NCBI RefSeq assembly: GCF_002257705.1 | Contig: NZ_LSLK01000043.1 | Location: 1 to 7,124 of the forward strand | Reading direction: 5' to 3' | DNA: 7,124 nucleotides | From: Sporomusa silvacetica DSM 10669 | GTDB lineage: Bacteria; Bacillota; Negativicutes; Sporomusales; Sporomusaceae | Shown: positions 1 to 5,131 of the stretch, piece by piece | How positions within the stretch are numbered: position 1 is the first letter of the stretch | How the letters are laid out: every line of letters starts with the position of its first letter | The notes under the pieces: model-generated | Database searches by the model: none | What the model saw: the letters and a program-made list of their open reading frames with translations, nothing else | Told to the model about the DNA's origin: nothing | Position numbers and translations under genes: made by a program

Positions 1-68
1 TTTCCGGCAAGATACATTTCTACAATCCGCAATTTTTCTTCTGCCGGCAATTTCCCTTTTTGTGGCAT
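1..68 (-). CDS. IS3-family transposase OrfA, N-terminal fragment (runs off the window)
   Basis: The first 22 codons of an open frame are visible, beginning MPQKGKLPAEEKLRIVEMYL. The pattern of a basic start, then P-A-E-E-K-L-R-I-V and an alternating amphipathic helix is typical of the first helix of the helix-turn-helix domain in IS3-family OrfA proteins, which bind the ends of the element and are fused to OrfB by programmed frameshifting. The ATG at 68 is supported by a GGGGG ribosome binding site at 80-76, seven bases upstream. That site lies inside the left arm of a hairpin at 74-119. The rest of the gene, including the DDE catalytic part, is outside the window, so intactness is unknown. 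Confidence 0.6.
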   Translation of the reverse strand, partial: MPQKGKLPAEEKLRIVEMYLAG

Positions 69-73
69 AATTT

Positions 74-119
74 TACCCCCAGATATTTCAGTGTTTTTTC
101 ACTGTCCTATCTGGGGGTA
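74..119. promoter_or_regulatory. Hairpin covering the transposase ribosome binding site
   Basis: The arms TACCCCCAGATA (74-85) and TATCTGGGGGTA (108-119) are perfect 12-bp inverted repeats. Inside them CAGTG (89-93) and CACTG (100-104) form a second stem around a six-T loop, separated from the outer stem by a 3x3 internal loop. The minus-strand GGGGG Shine-Dalgarno of the transposase is part of the outer stem. In a transcript entering from the flanking host DNA the whole hairpin would form and hide the ribosome binding site. A transcript starting inside the element could lack the distal arm. This is a known way for insertion sequences to stay silent under read-through transcription; its use here is inferred. 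Confidence 0.55.
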
Positions 120-157
120 GCATATCAGAGACCCGGGCGGCTTATATTTTAGAGTCA

Positions 158-188
158 AAGGTGTCAACAACTCTGTTCCTGACACCTT
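158..188. repeat. REP-like palindrome (GGTGTCA/TGACACC)
   Basis: AAGGTGTCA (158-166) and TGACACCTT (180-188) form a perfect 9-bp inverted repeat around a 13-base loop. There is no following T-run, so it is not an intrinsic terminator. The minus-strand core GGTGTCAGGAAC resembles short palindromes that accompany REP-associated Y1 transposases in Firmicutes; that link is from memory and is not proved here. It shares the CAGG design of the larger palindrome at 6286-6337. Confidence 0.45.
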
Positions 189-251
189 CTTGAATCTAAC
201 AGTACTTGATAAATAAAGTGATTTGGCTTTTTCTGATTGTCACTTTTATCA

Positions 252-290
252 GTGGCTCACCCAGTAACAGGGTGGCTCATTTTTTGACAG
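252..290. mobile_element. Solo end resembling an IS21-family element (remnant)
   Basis: GTGGCTCA occurs at 252-259 and again at 272-279, exactly 20 bases apart, followed by a T-run and TGACA at 285-289. On the minus strand this reads TGTCAAAAAATGAGCCAC and then a second GAGCCAC. IS21-family elements typically have TG-initiated ends with several internal repeats containing GAGCCAC, which bind the IstA transposase. No istA or istB coding sequence is nearby, so this would be a leftover end. The remaining sequence between 189 and 402 shows no gene and no terminator that I can support. Confidence 0.4.
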
Positions 291-402
291 TAAACCAATA
301 ACTCCGGCCCTTTAAATGACGAATCCTTGCGACGTTTTTTCGCTATTACCAATAATACGGTTCTTCTCAACTAATCTTAAATGAAAAATGTTTCATGATG
401 AA

Positions 403-1425
403 TTACACAAAGTAATCCACTTTAGCCTCTGGAAAGTACTCCTTTGCCTGCGCAAACATATATTCCTTTAATGTCGCTATTGTATTCTCTTGATAAAGAT
501 ATTTGCCATAACCGAATTGGCCATATTTAAATCGTCGCGCTTCCTCGTCCATGGGGAGAGTTGTTTGCGGAAACAGATCTAGTATCTGACTTTTTGCCCG
601 CTTAGTAAAACGATGACTGATAAATTCAAAGGTAATATCCCTACGCGCTGTCTGAGGCAACTGGCCATTTAGGGATTGGAACAGCCAGTCATATTCTTCC
701 TCCCACCCCTCGAATTGAAAAATGGGAGCAATGATGAACCCCAGCGGGTAACCGGCATCAGCCACTTTGACCGCTGCTGCCACCCGTTCCGCCGCCGTCG
801 GTGTCAAATGCTCGTATTTTCGTATCACAGTTGGGGCGTTAAGGCTAAAACGAAACCGAGTCCGGCCATTATGCCTAACAGCCAACAGAGAGTCAACATC
901 CGTATACTTCGTGACAAACCGAAAACGTCCCAATGTTCGCTCGGCAAAAAATTCAATTGCTTGCCGCAACACTCCTGTCAGGTATTCTGTAGGAATAGGG
1001 TCAGAAGTAGCCGCTCCTTCAAAAATGGTGACATCCGGCACGCGTTCAGCTATATATTCGTCGGCCCGTTCTAATATTTGCTCATTGTTGACATATACAC
1101 GCAAGTATGGCTTTTTGCCCAGCGATGTGGCCAAATAACAGTATTCACACATCCCAGGACAACTAGTATTTAATGGAAGCTGGTAATGGGCCGATGGCTT
1201 GCATGCTGAAAATTGAGTGCCTCGGCGCACGCCTACAACAAGAGTACGTTTGGCTTCAATAAAAGCCTGCTGTTGGGTTTTCCCCGGAATACCGGTAACA
1301 CGGTTATGAGACCCTGTAAACTCAATGGGCACTGACAAATCCAACAACTTATCATAGATCTTTTTGCCAAGCCGAAATTCTAACGCCTGAGGTTCAAAAT
1401 AAGCTCGTTTAGGTACAAAGCGCAT
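403..1425 (-). CDS. splB: Spore photoproduct lyase (radical SAM DNA repair enzyme)
   Basis: This enzyme reverses the spore photoproduct (5-thyminyl-5,6-dihydrothymine) to two thymines in germinating spores, using a [4Fe-4S] cluster and S-adenosylmethionine. The 340-residue length matches the family. The radical SAM motif is C-P-G-M-C-E-Y-C at Cys89, Cys93 and Cys96, with the flanking Tyr95 and Tyr97 of the proposed radical-transfer path, followed by the family stretch LGKKPYLRVYVN. The N-terminal SHNRVTGIPGK and C-terminal HRFTKRAKSQIL and KYGQFGYGKYLYQ blocks are also characteristic. The residue corresponding to B. subtilis Cys141, the hydrogen donor, is Ala139 (E-G-A-A-T-S-D). Instead there is Cys75 in ACKPSAHYQLPL, matching the position of the donor Cys74 described for the C. 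acetobutylicum enzyme. I chose ATG at 1425 because AGGAG (1438-1434) lies eight bases upstream; an in-frame GTG at 1434 sits inside that ribosome binding site and is unlikely to be used. No terminator is evident downstream. Confidence 0.95.
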   Translation of the reverse strand: MRFVPKRAYFEPQALEFRLGKKIYDKLLDLSVPIEFTGSHNRVTGIPGKTQQQAFIEAKRTLVVGVRRGTQFSACKPSAHYQLPLNTSCPGMCEYCYLATSLGKKPYLRVYVNNEQILERADEYIAERVPDVTIFEGAATSDPIPTEYLTGVLRQAIEFFAERTLGRFRFVTKYTDVDSLLAVRHNGRTRFRFSLNAPTVIRKYEHLTPTAAERVAAAVKVADAGYPLGFIIAPIFQFEGWEEEYDWLFQSLNGQLPQTARRDITFEFISHRFTKRAKSQILDLFPQTTLPMDEEARRFKYGQFGYGKYLYQENTIATLKEYMFAQAKEYFPEAKVDYFV

Positions 1426-1452
1426 ATACTTCACTCCTATAATATTTGAGCC

Positions 1453-1481
1453 TAGTATGCGTCATCATAACATTTTCTAGC
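1453..1481 (-). promoter_or_regulatory. Candidate forespore sigma-G promoter for splB
   Basis: On the minus strand CATACTA (1459-1453) matches the sigma-G -10 consensus CATnnTA exactly. A weak -35 candidate GCTAG (1481-1477) lies 17 bases upstream. Transcription would start near 1446, about 20 bases before the ATG and just ahead of the ribosome binding site. In B. subtilis spl is transcribed by sigma-G in the forespore, which fits. The poor -35 match keeps this tentative. Confidence 0.4.
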
Positions 1482-1524
1482 AGCCCAAAGGTACAATTCT
1501 ATCCCCATGAGTCCCAACCAGTGG

Positions 1525-1689
1525 TTACACCATTGTCGCAATCGTTCCTATAATAGTCAAAATAAGCATTGTAATTTCTATAAGCAACCTTCGCCCCCTT
1601 TTAGTCACACAACTAAAATTTTTAAAACAGCATGATTGACAAGTAGTAGCTACTATATTAAAATCTGACAGTACATTTTGGTTTTTCAT
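1525..1689 (-). CDS. Possible small cysteine-rich single-pass membrane peptide (54 aa)
   Basis: I do not recognise this protein. The frame opens with ATG at 1689, 35 bases after the chemoreceptor stop, and runs 54 codons to TAA at 1525. It has a polar N-terminal part, a cluster of four cysteines (C-Q-S-C-C-F-K-N-F-S-C, residues 17-27), a basic KRGRR at 30-34, and then an uninterrupted hydrophobic segment LLIEITMLILTIIGTIATMV to the end. Basic residues before a terminal membrane helix suggest a cytoplasmic N-terminus. Weak points: no good Shine-Dalgarno precedes 1689. A shorter form starting at the in-frame GTG codon 28 (27 aa) would resemble small membrane toxins, but its upstream ribosome site is also poor. 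It could be co-transcribed with the chemoreceptor because no terminator separates them. A chance open frame remains quite possible. Confidence 0.27.
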   Translation of the reverse strand: MKNQNVLSDFNIVATTCQSCCFKNFSCVTKRGRRLLIEITMLILTIIGTIATMV

Positions 1690-1724
1690 CCGTCATAAAT
1701 ATTCTATTTCTAAGACGATTTTAC

Positions 1725-3437
1725 CTAAATTTTAAACTTCTGGATTTCAAGTTGCAATTCTTCTGCCAATTTGGCTAGGCTTTGGCTACTAGCTGCAATT
1801 TGCTCCATAGACGCGGATTGCTCTTCGGTGGCCGCCGAAACTGTTTGCGTATGCTCAAGTGCGTTCTTGCTTATATTGTCAATTTCCTTTACTGCTGAAA
1901 CAATATGCTGACTATCTGTTGCCATCTGTTGCATGTTAGTCGAAATTTCTTGGATTTGTTCAGTAACTTCCGTCACAAGATTGGCGATATTATCAAAAGA
2001 GTAACCCGCAAAAGTTACAACTTCCGTTCCTTTTTTTACTTCCTGTGTACCGTCACCCATAGCCACAACAGCTCTATCAGTATCCATCTGTATTTCATTA
2101 ATCAAACCAGATATTTGCTTGGCTGCCTCTTGAGATTGCTCGGCCAATTTCCTAACTTCTTCAGCAACAACTGCAAACCCCCTGCCTTGTTCGCCTGCGC
2201 GAGCTGCTTCAATGGCTGCATTTAAAGCAAGAAGATTCGTCTGTCCGGCAATACCCGATATAGTATCAACAATTTGTCCAATTTCCTTAGAGCGCTCCCC
2301 TAGCTTCGCGACAACTAGTGCAGAATTATTTACTGTTTTTTCAATGCTGGCCATCTGTTCATTAGCGTTAGCAATAGCCTCTAGGCCTTCTGATGCCGTT
2401 TCAGCAGTTTTGTTTGTAGAGCTTGCAACAACATTACTGTTCGCCGCAGCTTGTTGGACATTTACTGACATATGCTCGATTGTAATAGAAGTATCATCAA
2501 TAGCCTTAGATTGTTTCTCTGCTCCACTTGCCACTTCTGCAATTGTTGAGGCTACTTGGGTTGCGGCTTGTGCAGACTGTTCCGCACTTGCAGTTAATTG
2601 CTCTGATGAGGCCGCTAGTTGCTCTGCCGACTGAGCAACATTCCTTATAAGAGTACGAAGATTTTTAGCCATGTTATTAACAGCTTTAATTAGCTGACCA
2701 ACCTCGTCTTTAGAATCAAAGTTAACGCCCTGTATAGCTAAGTTTCCATTTGAAATTTCTTGCACATTAGCAACTACTGCAATAAGGGGTTTGGATATTA
2801 TTTTTGCTACCCACCATCCTAATCCTAGCGCAAACAGGATGGATATTAACGGGATATATATGAGCATTTTATTTGCAAAAGCAAAGTCTAAATCATTTTG
2901 GATGTTAATCTCATCGGCTGTCTTAGAATTGTATTCTGCAAGTTCATCACCGAGTTTATTCATAGTATTAAGATGAGGTAAAGCATGAATTCTATAGTAA
3001 TTGTAAGCGTCTAACTTTTGTCCATTAGATGCTAAATCTAAAGATTTTTGCCGTTCGCCTCTGTATGACTTCAGTGCTTCTTTTAGTTGAGAAATTCTCT
3101 CTGTTTGAAACATGTCTAGATTTGTTTTTTCATAATCAGACATTATTTTGTCATTTTCATCTTTTAGTTTAGTAAATTGCTGAATAAATTCTTGTTCTTT
3201 AGCTTTATCATTATTTAATAATATTAATTGTACAGTAATAGCTTCACCAGCTCTAATATTGACCCTAAATGAATTTATCCATTTAATTGGTAGCAAATTA
3301 TCTTTATAGATTTTAGTCATGTCCATATTTGCTTTTTGATTAAAATAAAAACCTGTAAAACCAATTAATCCCATCCCAATTGCCATCAATATAATAAGGC
3401 TGATAATTTTTGTTGCTGTGTTCAAGTTTTTAAACAT
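1725..3437 (-). CDS. Methyl-accepting chemotaxis protein with 4HB-type sensor domain
   Basis: Transmembrane chemoreceptor that signals through CheA/CheW to the flagellar motor. Numbering is from the ATG at 3437 (570 aa). TM1 is about residues 10-31. An extracellular four-helix-bundle (4HB_MCP) sensor at 32-190 carries the family-like LLPIKWINSFRVNIRAGEA. TM2 is about 191-213. HAMP is about 214-265. The long cytoplasmic coiled coil has its highly conserved hairpin tip at about 389-433 (GIAGQTNLLALNAAIEAARA, then GRGFAVVAEEVRKLAE). Glu/Gln pairs in AATEEQSASMEQ near 535-546 look like adaptation methylation sites, and there is no C-terminal CheR/CheB-tethering pentapeptide. The ATG at 3437 is chosen because AGAAGG (3453-3448) lies ten bases upstream and MFKNLNTATK is a typical receptor start. 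In-frame ATGs at 3458 and 3446 have no suitable site. The ligand cannot be deduced. The gene has a long leader with a c-di-GMP riboswitch and terminator, so expression is probably set by c-di-GMP. No terminator is visible after the stop. Confidence 0.95.
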   Translation of the reverse strand: MFKNLNTATKIISLIILMAIGMGLIGFTGFYFNQKANMDMTKIYKDNLLPIKWINSFRVNIRAGEAITVQLILLNNDKAKEQEFIQQFTKLKDENDKIMSDYEKTNLDMFQTERISQLKEALKSYRGERQKSLDLASNGQKLDAYNYYRIHALPHLNTMNKLGDELAEYNSKTADEINIQNDLDFAFANKMLIYIPLISILFALGLGWWVAKIISKPLIAVVANVQEISNGNLAIQGVNFDSKDEVGQLIKAVNNMAKNLRTLIRNVAQSAEQLAASSEQLTASAEQSAQAATQVASTIAEVASGAEKQSKAIDDTSITIEHMSVNVQQAAANSNVVASSTNKTAETASEGLEAIANANEQMASIEKTVNNSALVVAKLGERSKEIGQIVDTISGIAGQTNLLALNAAIEAARAGEQGRGFAVVAEEVRKLAEQSQEAAKQISGLINEIQMDTDRAVVAMGDGTQEVKKGTEVVTFAGYSFDNIANLVTEVTEQIQEISTNMQQMATDSQHIVSAVKEIDNISKNALEHTQTVSAATEEQSASMEQIAASSQSLAKLAEELQLEIQKFKI

Positions 3438-3496
3438 TAAGTTCATGCCTTCTTTCATAATTTTACTGCCATTTTCTCGTTATATAGGTTAAAAAG

Positions 3497-3527
3497 CCTT
3501 ATCTTAAAGTGTAAAAGATAGGTACAC
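3497..3527 (-). other. Alternative hairpins in the chemoreceptor leader
   Basis: On the minus strand CCTATCTT (3522-3515) can pair with AAGATAAGG (3505-3497), with one bulged A, and is followed by GGCTTTTT, giving a weak terminator-like shape. A competing 5-bp hairpin pairs GTGTA (3527-3523) with TACAC (3513-3509). The two overlap and exclude each other. The T-run is short (five) and the stem is AU-rich, so termination efficiency is doubtful. The structures are visible, but any function is inference. Confidence 0.25.
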
Positions 3528-3529
3528 TA

Positions 3530-3548
3530 CTACATTTGACCCACTCCT
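3530..3548 (-). other. Minimal start-stop ORF (ATG TAG) with strong ribosome binding site
   Basis: Just downstream of the riboswitch terminator the minus strand has AAGGAG (3549-3544), eight bases, then ATG (3535-3533) followed immediately by TAG (3532-3530). This ribosome binding site is much better than that of the chemoreceptor itself. Ribosomes would be expected to load and terminate after one codon. Such AUG-stop elements can stall ribosomes or influence downstream initiation, but chance or a decayed gene start is also possible. Confidence 0.35.
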
Positions 3549-3550
3549 TG

Positions 3551-3610
3551 AAAAAAAATAGGCCACCAGATTGCATAGAGTTATCTAACTCAAGTTGCAA
3601 CCTGGCAGCC
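3551..3610 (-). terminator. Riboswitch-controlled intrinsic terminator
   Basis: On the minus strand GGCTGCCAGGTTGCA (3610-3596) pairs with TGCAATCTGGTGGCC (3575-3561) over 15 uninterrupted base pairs, three of them G-U. The loop contains a further GAGTTA/TAACTC hairpin (3591-3578). The stem is followed directly by TATTTTTTTT (3560-3551). The 5' arm is the conserved 3' portion of the c-di-GMP aptamer, so aptamer and terminator cannot form together. Ligand binding should therefore block termination and allow read-through into the chemoreceptor gene. Confidence 0.85.
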
Positions 3611-3674
3611 ATAACATCTTTGTCTTAGACCCACGGTTTTGCGTCCCCATTTTTCAATGAGTTTGCCCAATCCT
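3593..3674 (-). promoter_or_regulatory. Cyclic-di-GMP-I (GEMM-I) riboswitch aptamer
   Basis: The minus strand carries the GEMM-I hallmarks in order: GGGCAAAC (3668-3661); a P2 hairpin CATT-GAAA-AATG with a GNRA tetraloop (3659-3648); GGGGACGCAAAACC (about 3648-3635); GTGGGTCTAAG in the P3 region; and the closing GGCTGCCAGGTTGC (3610-3597), which supplies the tetraloop receptor and the 3' side of the core. In this family the second messenger c-di-GMP is bound at the junction of three helices. The aptamer lies about 155 bases upstream of a chemoreceptor gene on the same strand and directly overlaps an intrinsic terminator. Motility and chemotaxis genes are classic targets of this riboswitch class. 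The outer P1 pairing is short here (TTG with CAA plus wobble pairs). Confidence 0.88.
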
Positions 3675-3691
3675 TAATTAACTTTATGTAA

Positions 3692-3720
3692 ATTTTACCA
3701 CCATTTAAATTACAAGTCTA
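3692..3720 (-). promoter_or_regulatory. Candidate sigma-A promoter for the riboswitch-chemoreceptor transcript
   Basis: On the minus strand TAGACT (3720-3715) matches four of six -35 positions. After a 17-base spacer TAAAAT (3697-3692) matches five of six -10 positions. Transcription would start near 3685, about ten bases before the aptamer, which is the usual spacing for a riboswitch leader. I see no sigma-D (motility) type promoter here. Confidence 0.5.
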
Positions 3721-3811
3721 GCTAAAAAGTTTATATTAGCTGTTATTTTGTTCTTTTTCTACATAAATAGCATAATGTTGGTTAATTAAAATACAGTTTC
3801 CTTCCTTATGA

Positions 3812-4141
3812 AATTTTACCCGGCAAATTGGTCGACAATATACTCCAGTAGAAGAAACCCCGCAAAAAAAACGTCCGTCAAATCGGATCACGAACCTGCA
3901 TGGCGGCATAACAAGCTTTACTATTCAAAAGCAATTTTGGTATTTCTGTTTGCATCAGCTTTCCCATCACCCAAGACTCATTATAACAGTGAACGACAAA
4001 AAATACTGGCTGTTTTCGGACATGGATAAAATTCTTCTTGATTTAAATTCGATCTTTAAGTTTGGTGACTTCAAACTACCTCAACCAATTCTATACTATC
4101 GCTTTTCCCATGTTGTTTATGGCACAGTAGATTCTCAATAA
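3812..4141 (+). pseudogene. Unrecognised open frame without a start, possible gene remnant
   Basis: This plus-strand frame has 109 codons and a TAA with no internal stop, which is unusually long for chance in DNA this AT-rich, yet it has no ATG or GTG start. It is preceded by an in-frame TGA at 3809. The first usable start codon would be a TTG at 3950 with no ribosome binding site. The C-terminal half looks protein-like: PRLIITVNDKKYWLF, then SDMDKILLDLNSIFKFGDF, then LPQPILYYRFSHVVYG, rich in aromatic residues with alternating hydrophobic spacing. I do not recognise the family. A different plus-strand frame begins with ATG at 3808 and overlaps the first two thirds, so a frameshift near 3810 could have separated the start from the body. 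Interpretation: 5'-truncated or frameshifted remnant of a small gene. A chance open frame cannot be excluded. Confidence 0.3.
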
Positions 4142-4333
4142 TTTGCTCTTTTTCACTCGCATGAAAAGTTGGGGAGTTGCTCCAAAGAAAATGTTTATTC
4201 TGTTCAAATAAAAGAGCAACGGATTCCGATTGTAAAAATTACATGGTTTAAACAAGTAACTAAGCCGGTTTGTCCTTATATTTTTCCGTAATTTTGGATA
4301 TTTATTGTTTTTGTTTTTTTGTAAGTTCCCTTG
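4142..4333. other. Non-coding stretch with an inverted repeat
   Basis: No gene is seen here. GTTGCTC (4176-4182) is repeated inverted as GAGCAAC (4214-4220), and TTTATT (4194-4199) with AATAAA (4207-4212) makes an inner stem. A smaller hairpin GGAG-TTG-CTCC (4173-4183) competes with it. No T-run follows on either strand, so this is not a recognisable terminator for the operon that ends at 4334. A plus-strand T-rich stretch at 4302-4320 follows no stem that I can find. Confidence 0.35.
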
Positions 4334-5119
4334 CTATTGAGCAAGTGGAAAAACGTAAGGATCTCCTGGAGATTTAATTTCTTTAGCCGTAACTACTTTA
4401 ACCATACTGACAGTTTGATCCTCATACTTTCCCATTTGTACAATCCCCTGAATTTGTAGCCATTTGCCATCTTCATACTTATCGGCATCCTTGAGCTCAC
4501 ATAATACTCCAAAAGGTCGTGCATCCGCAGCACAGCAGGAAATCACGTATCTAACAAGATCAAGTTGGTTCGGCATAAGCCCAGAACTTCTAAATACAAA
4601 GCCGGTCAAAGTAATTTCTTTACCAATGTAATCTGCCGGGAATAATTGTAGTTCTGACATCACCTCGGCAAAATTTTTGTCGTTTACTTGTATTGTTTTG
4701 CTTTGAGATAATTCCTGTGCTAATGGCCTAGCTATGTTACTCAATTCAGGACCTGCTTTAGATGACGCCTTACTGTTTAATCCTTTATTGGCTACTAGCT
4801 GGGCATCAAGCGAGTTGGTTGGGACAAGAAAAGCTAACAGTAATGTAGCAATAAACGGTAAATAAATCCACCTACTACTGTGAGAGTGGCAGCAGCCTGA
4901 AGATTCAGCCGGTTTGTGTGCGTCGAATATTTTTACGGTTTGTAGTATTAATAACGGAATAAGTAAATAAACCGCTAGCTCCGCCATACTTACGAAGCGG
5001 GGATTAATATAAAGTGTAATCTGGCCTGTGATCATTAAATAACCAAACAACAAGGCAAACCCAAGTAAAATAACTGATCTAACGAACGCATCTGAATTAA
5101 AGGTTATTCTCTTTCTCAT
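4334..5119 (-). CDS. TIGR03943/DUF1980 family membrane protein (YcgQ-like permease partner)
   Basis: Equivalent to B. subtilis YcgQ, the partner of a COG0701 permease; such proteins are annotated as putative permease subunits and the transported substrate is not established. It is 261 aa with three predicted membrane segments at about 14-31, 45-64 and 84-100. A Cys/His cluster GCCHSH (75-80) sits in the loop before the third segment. The C-terminal soluble domain (about 140-255) has a beta-rich, OB-fold-like pattern with ADYIGKEITLTGFVFR and the family signature RYVISCCAADARPFGV (190-204). The paired cysteines and the Cys/His cluster suggest metal handling, and homologous pairs are often found in metal-responsive contexts; this is inference. 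The ATG at 5119 is supported by GAGGTG (5130-5125), five bases upstream. The gene follows the permease by only 12 bases and is surely co-transcribed. Confidence 0.9.
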   Translation of the reverse strand: MRKRITFNSDAFVRSVILLGFALLFGYLMITGQITLYINPRFVSMAELAVYLLIPLLILQTVKIFDAHKPAESSGCCHSHSSRWIYLPFIATLLLAFLVPTNSLDAQLVANKGLNSKASSKAGPELSNIARPLAQELSQSKTIQVNDKNFAEVMSELQLFPADYIGKEITLTGFVFRSSGLMPNQLDLVRYVISCCAADARPFGVLCELKDADKYEDGKWLQIQGIVQMGKYEDQTVSMVKVVTAKEIKSPGDPYVFPLAQ

Positions 5120-5131
5120 TTTTACACCTCA

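Larger units (their letters stand above)
1..122 (-). mobile_element. End of an IS3-family (IS150-like) insertion sequence, partial
   Basis: Read on the minus strand from 122, the sequence begins TGCTACCCCCAGATAGGACA. This fits the usual IS150-group terminal repeat layout: TG at the tip, then ACCCCCA, then GGACA. The tip is followed by a hairpin and the start of an OrfA-like helix-turn-helix protein at 68. The element continues leftward out of the window, so its other terminal repeat and any target duplication (IS3 elements usually make 3-4 bp, here perhaps TAT at 123-125) cannot be checked. The boundary at 122 is inferred from the terminal pattern. Confidence 0.6.

Noticed and set aside
381..396. 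ATGAAA/TTTCAT hairpin just after splB as a terminator
   Set aside because: The stem is only six weak base pairs and no T-run follows on the minus strand.
1644..1655. Perfect 12-base palindrome TAGTAGCTACTA as an operator
   Set aside because: It lies inside the small open frame, is not placed at a promoter that I can identify, and has no second copy in the window.
2212..2634. Plus-strand 140-codon frame opposite the chemoreceptor
   Set aside because: It is the antisense shadow of the repetitive, alanine-rich coiled-coil coding region and has no independent evidence; the same applies to the plus-strand frames opposite splB and the permease.
3438..3458. Chemoreceptor start at the ATG at 3458
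   Set aside because: There is no Shine-Dalgarno upstream of it, while the ATG at 3437 has AGAAGG at acceptable spacing and gives a typical receptor N-terminus.
3808..4029. Plus-strand 73-codon frame starting with ATG
   Set aside because: No Shine-Dalgarno and little protein-like pattern. The overlapping frame 3812-4141 is longer and more protein-like, so this is probably its shadow or at most supplies a frameshifted start.
4330..4345. CTTGCT/AGCAAG hairpin at the stop codon of the DUF1980 gene as a terminator
   Set aside because: On the minus strand it is followed by an A-rich, not T-rich, stretch, so it does not look like an intrinsic terminator for this operon.
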